Origin: Myxococcota bacterium
Lineage (GTDB): Bacteria; Myxococcota_A; UBA9160; UBA4427
Direction of reading: 5' to 3'
Assembly (NCBI GenBank): GCA_029243605.1
Contig: JAQWRT010000065.1
Span: 1-64,000, forward strand
Length of the DNA stretch: 64,000 nt
Below the pieces are notes generated by a model that did not search any database, was not told where the DNA came from, and was given only the letters and a program-made list of their open reading frames with translations. Below are positions 23,266 to 32,141 of the stretch, one piece after another. The position numbers and the translations under genes were made by a program. Numbering within the stretch: position 1 is the first letter of the stretch; each line of letters begins with the position of its first letter.

Positions 23266-26200
23266 TGAGAGATCGAGACAGGTCGAACAATCGGCAAAAC
23301 GGCGCTCGGGTCGGGCCTCTGCCCGGACGGCTCGCCGGATCCGACGCGAACGCCCCGGGCCCGCCGCGCCGCCACCTCCTGGCCCGGGTCGCCGGCATCG
23401 CACTCCTCTCCCTGGCCCTCCAGGGCGAGACGTCACCGGCCGACGCCACGGGGACCGAAACCGCCCTGGGCAACGCCACCACGAGCCAGGGACAGGGTGA
23501 CTTCACCATCAACACCGACGTCCTCACCGAGTTCAGCCAACACAGCACGAACGTCATCCTTGACTGGCAGACCGACCTCCAACAACCGGCGGGCCATAGC
23601 CTCGAATTCCGTCAGGCCGACGGTTTCGCCATCCTCAACCGCAGCCCGGGCGAGCACGCCAGCGATTTCTGGGGACGCGTGGTTTGCGACGCCACCTGTA
23701 TCTTCACCAACCGGGCCGGGATTAATTTCCGCGACGGCTCGTTCGTCGACGTCGGCCAGATCATCGCCGCCGCAGGCGATCTATCCAACTCAGATTTCCT
23801 CACCGGCGAGTACCGCTTCGGCGCCCTCGACGGCTCGGTGACCAACTCGGGCTGGATGCAGGGCTCCGCGATCTCCTTGCTCGGGCGCTCGGTGGCCAAT
23901 TTCGGTCACATCAATACCCCCGACGGATCCTTCCTCATGGCCGCGGGAGAGGAAATTCTTCTCCGGGATCACGACAGCCCCATCATCATCCAATCCAGCC
24001 TGTCCCCCTCCGAGGGCATCACTCCGACTCCGGCGGTGGAGAACACCGGCAGCATCGACGCCGGGCGTGGCCACGTGCGCATGGCGGCCGGCGACATGCT
24101 CTCCTTCGCGATCCGCAGCCAGGGAAGCGTGCGGGCGGCCTCCATCGAGTTGGCCGGAGGCGAAGGCGGCCTCGTCGAGGTCGAGGGTCACCTCGATGCC
24201 AGCGGCCTTGGCACGGAAGACTCCGGGGGCACGATCGATGTCCTGGGCGACTACGTGTCCATTCAGGACGGAGCCACCCTCGACGCATCGGGATCGACCG
24301 GAGGCGGGCGCATTCGGGTGGGTGGGGACCGCCAGGGAGCCAGTTCTGTCCGAAGCGCGCGAGGCACATTTGTCCACGCGGGCGCCACCCTGAAGGCCGA
24401 CGCGACAGAACTCGGTGACGGCGGAGAAGTCATCGTCTGGGCCGACGAGACCGCCCAAATCTACGGCGCGCTCTCCGCGACCGGTGGGCCCCTGGGCGGA
24501 AACGGCGGCTTCGCCGAAACCTCGGGCAAGCTCTGGTTGGATCTCGGCGGGAGCCCGGACCTGCGTGCCCTGAGCGGTCGCCCCACCGATCAGGGGGGAA
24601 GCTGGCTCATCGACCCCAACAATATCTCCATCGTGGGGGCGCCGTGCGACACGTTGAGCCCCGCTTGCCTCGATCCGGGCCTCTCCCAGGATCAACTCGA
24701 AAACCCCCTCTTCCAATTCAATGGCGGCCCCGTGGTGCGGCCGACTGTCGATGACTCCGAACTCCAGGCCGGACTGATTACGGGCGCCCTTGAGCAAGGA
24801 ATCAGCGTCACCCTGCTCACCGAGACCGTCGACACCGTCCAGGGGACCCAAAACGGAAACATCACCGTCCTGGCCCCAATCAACCCCCAGGCGGCCAATT
24901 CCGCCGCGGGCACCCGGGCCACCCTCTCCCTGCTGGCCTCCAACGACCTCACTCTCCAAGAGGAAGTCGGCGTCGTGGCCGACCCCAACGCGGACCCCAC
25001 TGCGGCATCGAATCTTGTGCTGGACATCGCGCTCAAGGCCGGTGACCTGACCCAGAAGCAGAACCCCGTGGAGGCCGGGCAGATCTCAAACAGCTATATC
25101 GGCACCCTCGGGATCAACGCGGATATCCGTTCTGCGGGCGGATCCATCCTCCTCGACGGGGTCGATATCAACGCAGCTGCGGGGACGCGCATCAGTACGA
25201 ACGGAGGGGCCATCGGGTCTACCTCCTTCGCTGGAAACAGCACCTTCGCCGGAGAGATCGACACCACCAATCCCACTCGGGACGAAGCGGGAGAAGAGGT
25301 CTTTGGCGGCTCCATCGGGTTCACGAGCCAAGCCGCCGTCGTCCCGAACGCGCTCGGCCCCAACGAGAGCGCTGTAGTCGGAGGCGACATCACCCTTGCG
25401 GGATCCATCAAGACCGACGGCGGCTCGATCGTGCTCTTTAGCGCCGGCGGCAATCTGACTCTCGCCGGCGACTTCGACACATCTCTGGTCGAAACCCCCT
25501 CCACCGCGCTGCCCGGCGGAAATATCGCCCTGCGCGCCCGGGTCACGGAATTTGGCCCGCTCTCGGCCGGCGACCCCTCGACCAATGCAACGGGCGGCGA
25601 CATCACAATTGCCCAGGGCGCCACCCTGCTGACCCAGGGTGGAAGCGTCGATATCGGAACCGACCTCACGTCCCTGGTCGCGAGCGCCCAAAAAATTACG
25701 GTGAACGGCCAAATCGACACCCGCTGGGACAACGACCAAACCGGCGGCGACGTCTTTTTCGAGGTCTCGGGCGATGCGGCCTCGGTCACCATTGCCCATC
25801 TGACCCCAGGCGATGCGACCCCCACTCGGATCCTGACTCAGGGCGGACGAATCCAGAGCGCGGGCAGCGGGAGCTTCACCCTTGAGGATGCGGTGCTCGA
25901 CGCCCGTTCCCACGCGAGCAGCGATCCCGACCAGCGCTTCAGCGACGTGGGGATCTACCATGTCGGCGACATCCAAATCAGTGAAACGCTCCCGGGAACC
26001 ACCCTCCTCGCCGCCGATCAGGCGATCCAGATCTCACCGGGAGCCGCAGCGGGCACGGGCAATATGACCTTCTCCGGGGCCCCTGAATTCATCGGCGAGG
26101 AAATCCTTCTCGCCGTGGGCGACGGCCACGGCGGCGAGAGCACCACGGCCACCATCGACCTCGGCGCGGCGGTCTTTCACGCCGAAGCAGGCGTCGGCGC

Positions 26201-29200
26201 GGCCCCCCAACGCTTCTCCCTCTTCCAGGAGGCGGATCTCACGGCCGACGGGGTGGGCAGCCAGATCGCCGGAGGCGACCTGACCCTCCTCGAGCAATAT
26301 ACCTTGGCCGCCTCGGATGGAATCCTCAGCATCACGGATCCGGCCACGGTTTCGGACCCTGATCTCGAGCTACGACTCCAAGCCGGCACAGGAATTTCGG
26401 TGGGGGGAAGCTTTGCGACGGATCCCGATTCCCTTGCCCTGCTCGACCTCGCGGTCAGCGAAGAATTCGTGGTGGACGAGGCCCTCGCCAACGCCATCTC
26501 CAACGCGGGCCTCCAGTTGTCTCTCTCCGCGGGTGCCCCAACCACGGCCGAGGACCCGAGCCTGCTGATCGAGGGGAACCTCGCCGCAGAAGAAACCATC
26601 GTGCTCCATGCCGGCAGTGGAGGCGAGGGAGATCTCGCCTTTGGCGTGGACCCCGTCACGGGAACTCCCCTGAGTCTGGTGCTGGCCGCGGAAGACATCA
26701 CGCTTTGGGCCGGCAACGGAGACTCCCAAGGGACCGCCCAAGTGCGCTCGGAGACCCTGACGAACCTCAGCCTCGAAGATGGCACGGGCGGCCAGGTGAC
26801 GGCCTTCACTCTACGTCAGGATGCCGCCATCGGCGACGAAACGATTCCCGACGCCGGGCGCTTCACCGGTGGCGTCGCGGGGGTCGACTACACCCTGCGC
26901 TCGGATGGAGCCACCGAAGGCGGCGCGGGCATCGTCCTGGGAGATAACGGGGCCGAAGGACTCGTGGGCAGCCAACTCAGCCTGCACGCCCTCGGCGGCA
27001 TCGACTTGGCTTCGATCACAGACAGCCTCGCGGTCGAAACATTGGACATCGGTGGGCTCGGGTCCTTCCGTTACACCCAAGCCCTGAATGAAAAGATTGC
27101 TTTCACCACCCCCAGCACCAGCCAGCTCGTCCTCCGAGCGGGACTGAGCACTCCGGGGGTCCTGGATTTCGCATCGGGTATGACTCTGGCCGCCGACCAA
27201 ATCCGATTGGTGGCCGGCGACGGCGTTGGCGGCAACGGCGGCGGATCGACCTCAAGCATCCAACTCGCGCCCCAGGGCGGCGTCACCCCGATCTTCCAGC
27301 CCCTCACCCCCGGCGCCACTCTTGAGTTCGTCTTTCGCCAGGACGCCTCCATCGCACAATCCATCCTCCCCAGCTTGGCCGCAAATTTTGGCGCCCAAGA
27401 ACCCGGACGGCTCGGGATCCGCTCGGACGACGGCACCCTGACCCTGAACGATTTTTCCGCCCTGCACGCGCTCCAGGCGAGCGAACAACTCGTCCTCTCC
27501 GCGCCGGTGGTCATCCTCGAGCGCGCGGATGGCAGCGACCTGATCGTCGAGGAGGCCCTGGCCGTCAACCCCGGCGCCCTCGCCCTACAGATTCGGGGCG
27601 ACGCTGTGGTGCTGCGCGCCAGCGACGACGGCAGCGCCACGACTTCTCCCGTCGTTCTCCCGGGCAGCGAGGTTCGGCTAAGCAACTTCGACGGCGAGGC
27701 CACGACGGGCCTCGTACCCACCGCCTTCGACTTCAACGCGGTCCCCGCGGATGCGCCGGGCTTCATTCAGATCAATCAGGTGGGCGACCTGGTCGCCGAC
27801 CGACTCCTGATGGACTCCAACTTCATCGATCCCACCACCCAACTCGGACTGGCGGGCAATGCCCCGCTCAACCAGGTACTCCTCACGAGCCAGACGGGGA
27901 GTATCACGGTCACTCCAGAGACTGTGGTGGGTTCGGACCTCACCCTCGCCCTGGAATCCATCGGTTATACCGAGAGCGCTACCCGAACGATTCATTTCGA
28001 TGGAGGGCTCTTTCAACTCGCCTCGCTGATCGCCGTCAGCCCCTTCGACTGGGTCGTCCGGCGAGCCGACAACGACCTCGGCGAGACCAACCTCGAACTC
28101 AACAGCGAGGGACTCTTGCAACTCCGGGCAGGCCTACTCAACCAGGGCGATCTCGGCTTCGCGGAAGACGTCGTCCTCGACGCGAACCTTCTGCTCCTGA
28201 GCGCAGGAGATGACCCCCTCCTACCCCTGTATCCCAATGCACCGCCGACGGACTACCTGCCCGTGGTGAGCCTTCGCGATGCTACGGGCGCCGCCACCGT
28301 GAGTTTGCGGCTTCGCGACCTCGAGAACAGCGGTGCGGGTCTCCAGGTCCGCCAGCACGGCAGCCTGGTGGACGCTATCCCCGGGCTGGCGGCGGGGGAG
28401 AGCCTGATCCCGCTCAAGAGCCAGATCGAGGTCAAGGACACCTCCGGACTGGCCACAACCCTCGGACAACTGCAACTGGATTCGGTCCTGGGCGATATCC
28501 GCATCAATCATTTCAGTGATTTCAGCGATGCGCGCAATATCCTGCTGGGCGCTGGGCAGGGAGTCGACGCCACCAACCTCGTACTGCTCGAGCAGAGCAA
28601 CGGCTCTGACCTCGACTTCACCCAGGACTTCGAAAGCTTTGCCATCTTCGCCCCGGAAATTCAGTTCAAAACCAACGGACTCGGCGTGATCAAAGCCGAG
28701 AACAACGAACTCCTGTTGCGGGGGGCCAGCCTCTTCGACGACCAAGGTCTATTCGTCAACACCTCGCCCAACACCCTCCTCTTCGAGCAGACCCAGTCCT
28801 TCAACGAAAGCGCCGGCGATTGCAGTACTGGGTGCCTTCCCAACCCGGTCACCCAATTGGGCCCCACCCAGGCCCAGGGCATCGCCTACACCATCCGAAC
28901 TACCGGGGGAAGTATCCGCCTGGACGACGGCCTCTACAACAAGCTCTACCTCTCGGATCTGACCCTCGGAGCTTTCGCATCGGGCACCGGACCGGACATC
29001 ACGGTGCTCGCCTCATCGGCGACCCCGGACTTCGATATCATCCTCGGCTCGTTGACCTTCGGCGAAGACCCCAATACGCCGCTCAATATCCTTCTCAGCG
29101 CGCCGGAAAGCAGCGCCGACAATCCCTCCCTCGCCATATTGACGGTGGCGGACCAGACCTACAACGGCGACCTGGTGATCGACGGCCGAGTTGAACTCGC

Positions 29201-30626
29201 CGGTGAGACGATCCATGTGACCTCGACCATCGAAGCGGCCGACGACCCGGGCAATCCCTCCCAAGACGAATTGGTCCTGGGACTCCGGGGCCAGGGGCTG
29301 CTCGATGGCGACGTCGGCGTCCAGAGCCAACTCGAGAGATTCCGGGTCAACTTCGATCCCACGCTCCTGGGTGCATCCGATCTGCTCCCAACCCTTGGGC
29401 TGGGAGGCAACTCCGCGGACCTCTTTACCCTCCGAGCCGAGACCATCGAGGTTCGCGTAGGAGGCGATTTTGTCGGCGATCTCGAGGTTGCCCACACCCC
29501 CCGTTCGGCCCTGGCCTCCACTCTTTTCAAGCGGATCGGCGACCTTGATATCGTGGCGGACACTTTCTCCATGGGCATGGGAGAGAAGCTCTCTGTGGGC
29601 GGCAAGCTCTCCATCACGGCTCGAACCCTCGCGGGTGACGGCCTCGCCCAAATCGGCGACCTCTCCGCCCTGGAGATCCTGGTAGACGCCGACCTCATCG
29701 AGATCCAACAACGCGCGGCAGGCCGATACGTCGATGCCACGGGGGTCGTTCGCCCGGATGGCGGGGTCGATTATGTGGCCAACGAGATCGACTTCGTCGG
29801 AACGATTTCATCGAACGGAACGGGCGCCCGACCGGTTTTCGGGATTCCCGATCCCCAATCGACGCCGGATTGGATGCTCGCGTACTCGACTTTCCAAAGT
29901 CGCGAGGACGGCCTGCCCCTCAGCTTGGACCAGTTGGCCATTCCCCCGGGCTACGACTCCCTCGCCGACCTGCACCCCACGGGAGGCTCACGCGACGACC
30001 CAAGCACCATGTTCATCGGCTCCGAACACGTGCCCACCCCGGCGGCTTGGGTGCCGGCCCCCTGGCTCCCCTTCAACCGGGTCTCGGTGGAAGAACTCGG
30101 GCTCGACGTCGAACCCATGAGCCAGGCCGAATATATGGGCCAACTGCGACGGGCCATGGTCATCGACGATGCCGGCCACGGCTTGACCCTTTGGGACGGC
30201 TACCGACTCCGAATCTCCGATGCCCGGGTCGAAGGGACCGAGGCCGCCGAGGCGGTCGCTCTCTTGGACGAACTCCTCGGCCCCCGTTTTGGCCGCGCCA
30301 CCCGGGTTCGCGAAGCACTCCAGGATGCCCTGGACCAGTACCTGCGCACCTCGGGGGCAAGGCGGGTGGTGGGCTTCGAACTCCGACGCTTCGTCAAGAA
30401 CCGGCCGAGTTCGCTCTTCGCCGCCTACAAGGCCCTGGAGGATCTCGATAGCCTCTTCGCCCTGCACCGGGGGCTGGGATTGACACCCGGCGAATATCGC
30501 CCGATCCAGTCGGGCTGGCTCGAAGCCATCCGTCCCCAGGGCATCACCACTCGGGAACTCGCCGAGGCCATCCAGCCCTCGCGCTACGTCCGAGGCAGCG
30601 ATGTCCTTGACATCTTTGGCGAATAA
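23265..30626 (+). CDS. giant TpsA exoprotein with filamentous-haemagglutinin secretion domain
   Basis: A 2,453-residue exoprotein. A signal peptide region (HLLARVAGIALLSLALQGETSPADA) leads into a TPS domain. That domain has GQGDFTINTDV, then TNRAGINFRDGSFVDVGQIIAAAGDLSNSDFLTGEYRF and VANFGHINTPDGSFLMAAGE, all matching the haemagglutinin activity domain recognised by TpsB. The remainder is a Gly/Asp/Leu-rich beta-helical stalk. Five degenerate modules (26.1-28.4 kb) each contain an AxxIxLxAGDG-like stretch and end near FxLRQDAxI. Few cysteines occur, in close pairs (CDATC, CSTGC). The last about 270 residues are helix-forming and unlike the stalk. The start overlaps the tpsB stop (ATG 23265; GTG 23262 also possible). 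Confidence 0.9.
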   Translation: MRDRDRSNNRQNGARVGPLPGRLAGSDANAPGPPRRHLLARVAGIALLSLALQGETSPADATGTETALGNATTSQGQGDFTINTDVLTEFSQHSTNVILDWQTDLQQPAGHSLEFRQADGFAILNRSPGEHASDFWGRVVCDATCIFTNRAGINFRDGSFVDVGQIIAAAGDLSNSDFLTGEYRFGALDGSVTNSGWMQGSAISLLGRSVANFGHINTPDGSFLMAAGEEILLRDHDSPIIIQSSLSPSEGITPTPAVENTGSIDAGRGHVRMAAGDMLSFAIRSQGSVRAASIELAGGEGGLVEVEGHLDASGLGTEDSGGTIDVLGDYVSIQDGATLDASGSTGGGRIRVGGDRQGASSVRSARGTFVHAGATLKADATELGDGGEVIVWADETAQIYGALSATGGPLGGNGGFAETSGKLWLDLGGSPDLRALSGRPTDQGGSWLIDPNNISIVGAPCDTLSPACLDPGLSQDQLENPLFQFNGGPVVRPTVDDSELQAGLITGALEQGISVTLLTETVDTVQGTQNGNITVLAPINPQAANSAAGTRATLSLLASNDLTLQEEVGVVADPNADPTAASNLVLDIALKAGDLTQKQNPVEAGQISNSYIGTLGINADIRSAGGSILLDGVDINAAAGTRISTNGGAIGSTSFAGNSTFAGEIDTTNPTRDEAGEEVFGGSIGFTSQAAVVPNALGPNESAVVGGDITLAGSIKTDGGSIVLFSAGGNLTLAGDFDTSLVETPSTALPGGNIALRARVTEFGPLSAGDPSTNATGGDITIAQGATLLTQGGSVDIGTDLTSLVASAQKITVNGQIDTRWDNDQTGGDVFFEVSGDAASVTIAHLTPGDATPTRILTQGGRIQSAGSGSFTLEDAVLDARSHASSDPDQRFSDVGIYHVGDIQISETLPGTTLLAADQAIQISPGAAAGTGNMTFSGAPEFIGEEILLAVGDGHGGESTTATIDLGAAVFHAEAGVGAAPQRFSLFQEADLTADGVGSQIAGGDLTLLEQYTLAASDGILSITDPATVSDPDLELRLQAGTGISVGGSFATDPDSLALLDLAVSEEFVVDEALANAISNAGLQLSLSAGAPTTAEDPSLLIEGNLAAEETIVLHAGSGGEGDLAFGVDPVTGTPLSLVLAAEDITLWAGNGDSQGTAQVRSETLTNLSLEDGTGGQVTAFTLRQDAAIGDETIPDAGRFTGGVAGVDYTLRSDGATEGGAGIVLGDNGAEGLVGSQLSLHALGGIDLASITDSLAVETLDIGGLGSFRYTQALNEKIAFTTPSTSQLVLRAGLSTPGVLDFASGMTLAADQIRLVAGDGVGGNGGGSTSSIQLAPQGGVTPIFQPLTPGATLEFVFRQDASIAQSILPSLAANFGAQEPGRLGIRSDDGTLTLNDFSALHALQASEQLVLSAPVVILERADGSDLIVEEALAVNPGALALQIRGDAVVLRASDDGSATTSPVVLPGSEVRLSNFDGEATTGLVPTAFDFNAVPADAPGFIQINQVGDLVADRLLMDSNFIDPTTQLGLAGNAPLNQVLLTSQTGSITVTPETVVGSDLTLALESIGYTESATRTIHFDGGLFQLASLIAVSPFDWVVRRADNDLGETNLELNSEGLLQLRAGLLNQGDLGFAEDVVLDANLLLLSAGDDPLLPLYPNAPPTDYLPVVSLRDATGAATVSLRLRDLENSGAGLQVRQHGSLVDAIPGLAAGESLIPLKSQIEVKDTSGLATTLGQLQLDSVLGDIRINHFSDFSDARNILLGAGQGVDATNLVLLEQSNGSDLDFTQDFESFAIFAPEIQFKTNGLGVIKAENNELLLRGASLFDDQGLFVNTSPNTLLFEQTQSFNESAGDCSTGCLPNPVTQLGPTQAQGIAYTIRTTGGSIRLDDGLYNKLYLSDLTLGAFASGTGPDITVLASSATPDFDIILGSLTFGEDPNTPLNILLSAPESSADNPSLAILTVADQTYNGDLVIDGRVELAGETIHVTSTIEAADDPGNPSQDELVLGLRGQGLLDGDVGVQSQLERFRVNFDPTLLGASDLLPTLGLGGNSADLFTLRAETIEVRVGGDFVGDLEVAHTPRSALASTLFKRIGDLDIVADTFSMGMGEKLSVGGKLSITARTLAGDGLAQIGDLSALEILVDADLIEIQQRAAGRYVDATGVVRPDGGVDYVANEIDFVGTISSNGTGARPVFGIPDPQSTPDWMLAYSTFQSREDGLPLSLDQLAIPPGYDSLADLHPTGGSRDDPSTMFIGSEHVPTPAAWVPAPWLPFNRVSVEELGLDVEPMSQAEYMGQLRRAMVIDDAGHGLTLWDGYRLRISDARVEGTEAAEAVALLDELLGPRFGRATRVREALQDALDQYLRTSGARRVVGFELRRFVKNRPSSLFAAYKALEDLDSLFALHRGLGLTPGEYRPIQSGWLEAIRPQGITTRELAEAIQPSRYVRGSDVLDIFGE
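26096..28371 (+). repeat. five degenerate modules inside the TpsA stalk
   Basis: Related segments begin near 26096, 26681, 27191, 27607 and 28180. The pattern is a hydrophobic AxxIxLxAGDG-type strand, a variable loop, then a phenylalanine- or leucine-led (L/F)RQDAxI-type strand (LFQEADLT, LRQDAAIG, FRQDASIA, INQVGDLV, VRQHGSLV). Spacing is roughly 420-590 bp. The similarity is at protein level only; the DNA is not repetitive. Confidence 0.6.
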
Positions 30627-30668
30627 TCACCAAGGGTGGGTCGGGGACGAGTGACCCGGAAGTAGCGG

Positions 30669-32141
30669 TCAGGGCTTGACGATTTCGACCGCGCCCAGGT
30701 CCTCAAACTCGGGCCCGAGAATATCGGCCGGACCCAACAGGACGATGGCCGCCCGAGACGGGTGCAGCAGTTCATCCGCCACCCGTCGCGTCTGCTCCGC
30801 CGTAATCGCGCTGACCCGGGTGCGATAGGTATCCAGAGAATCCGCGGGCAGGCCGTAGATCTCGAGATTGACCAAGCTGGAAAGTACGGCCTGAGAGGTT
30901 TCGAGGCCGAGACCGAACTGACCGACCATGTAGCTCTTCGCCTTGGCGAGTTCATCGGCGCTCTGGGGCTGGGTGGTTCGCAGGGCGGTCAACTCCTCGA
31001 GGAGCATGTCCACGGCTCGGCGGGTTTCCGCTACGCGCGTGAACGTAGAAATCGAAAAGGGGCCGGGCTGGGCCCGCATGGCAAAGCCCGAACGCACGCC
31101 GTAGGTGAGGCCCGCCTGCGAGCGTAACTTCTTCATCAGCCGCGAGGAAAAGCCGCTGCCACCGAAGGTCGCGTTCAGGACCGAGGCCGTCAGCCGACGC
31201 GGATCGTCCCGGGCGATGCCCTCATGGCCCAGGATGATCCGGGCCTGATTCAGGTCGGGCTTGTCGGCGATCACGATCCGCCGGCGAGCCGGGGTGGGCG
31301 TCGGCGGCGGCGGCGTAGTCGCTCCCGCGAAGGGGCCCTTGGCCGCAGAATCCCATGCCTTGAAATTCCCGGACAACTCAGCCAGCACCGATTTCGGATT
31401 GACATCCCCCGAGACCGAGAGAATTGCGTTGGCGGGCACGAAGAAGCCCGCGTGGAGCGCACGGATATTAGAGGCCTCGAGAACATTGACGCTATCCGGG
31501 ACCCCGGAGACCGGCACCCCGTAACGATGGCCGGGGTAGAGGGCGGCCATGGCCTCGCGACGAACCAGTTCGCCGGGGTTGTCGTTGGCCGCCTCGAGGC
31601 CCGCCAATTGTTCGCTGCGCGCCTTTTCAACTTCCGGCGCGTCAAAACGCGGAACAAGGACGACATCGGCGAGAACGCCGAGCAGAAAATCCAGATCCCG
31701 GGACAGGCCGGAAACGTGGGCGGACATGGAATCCCACCCCGCCGAAACGCTGAGGGACGCGCCGCGGGCATCCACCGCTTCGGCCAGGGCCAGGGCATCT
31801 CGGTCCCCTGCCCCGCGATTCATCAACTCGGCGGTAAGCTCGGCCAAACCCGCCTGACTGGGATCCACCGAGCCCGCACCGCTTCGCACGGTCAGGGCCA
31901 GATTCACCGTGGGTAGACGATGGTCCTCAAGAATCAGAACGACCAAGCCATTTTCAAGGCGCGTCCGGGTCAGGGCATCCGCCGACACCACCGGGCCCTC
32001 TTTGAGCGGCGGTGGTGGCTGCTCCCAGGCGGGAGTTCGATGACTCCACGAGGCACAGCCCTGAACAAAGAAAAGTCCTAGCAAGATCCCGCACATGGAA
32101 AAAAGTCCGGTGCGGCGCGCACCCCGTCGAAATCCTGCCAT
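30669..32141 (-). CDS. M16-family peptidase-like lipoprotein, inactive partner subunit
   Basis: A 490-residue protein with a lipobox (FFVQGCAS, Cys about 29), so it is probably anchored in the outer or inner membrane facing the periplasm. The M16 fold is clear (ENGLVVLILEDHRLPTVNLALTVRSGAGSVDP). The zinc motif HxxEH is replaced by ELTAEL, so it cannot bind zinc. The substrate-handling R/Y stretch GFSSRLMKKLRSQAGLTYGV is kept. This is the usual non-catalytic half of bacterial M16 heterodimers. Its ATG overlaps the stop of the catalytic subunit gene (TAATG), implying coupled synthesis of the two halves. Convergent with tpsA. Confidence 0.92.
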   Translation of the reverse strand: MAGFRRGARRTGLFSMCGILLGLFFVQGCASWSHRTPAWEQPPPPLKEGPVVSADALTRTRLENGLVVLILEDHRLPTVNLALTVRSGAGSVDPSQAGLAELTAELMNRGAGDRDALALAEAVDARGASLSVSAGWDSMSAHVSGLSRDLDFLLGVLADVVLVPRFDAPEVEKARSEQLAGLEAANDNPGELVRREAMAALYPGHRYGVPVSGVPDSVNVLEASNIRALHAGFFVPANAILSVSGDVNPKSVLAELSGNFKAWDSAAKGPFAGATTPPPPTPTPARRRIVIADKPDLNQARIILGHEGIARDDPRRLTASVLNATFGGSGFSSRLMKKLRSQAGLTYGVRSGFAMRAQPGPFSISTFTRVAETRRAVDMLLEELTALRTTQPQSADELAKAKSYMVGQFGLGLETSQAVLSSLVNLEIYGLPADSLDTYRTRVSAITAEQTRRVADELLHPSRAAIVLLGPADILGPEFEDLGAVEIVKP

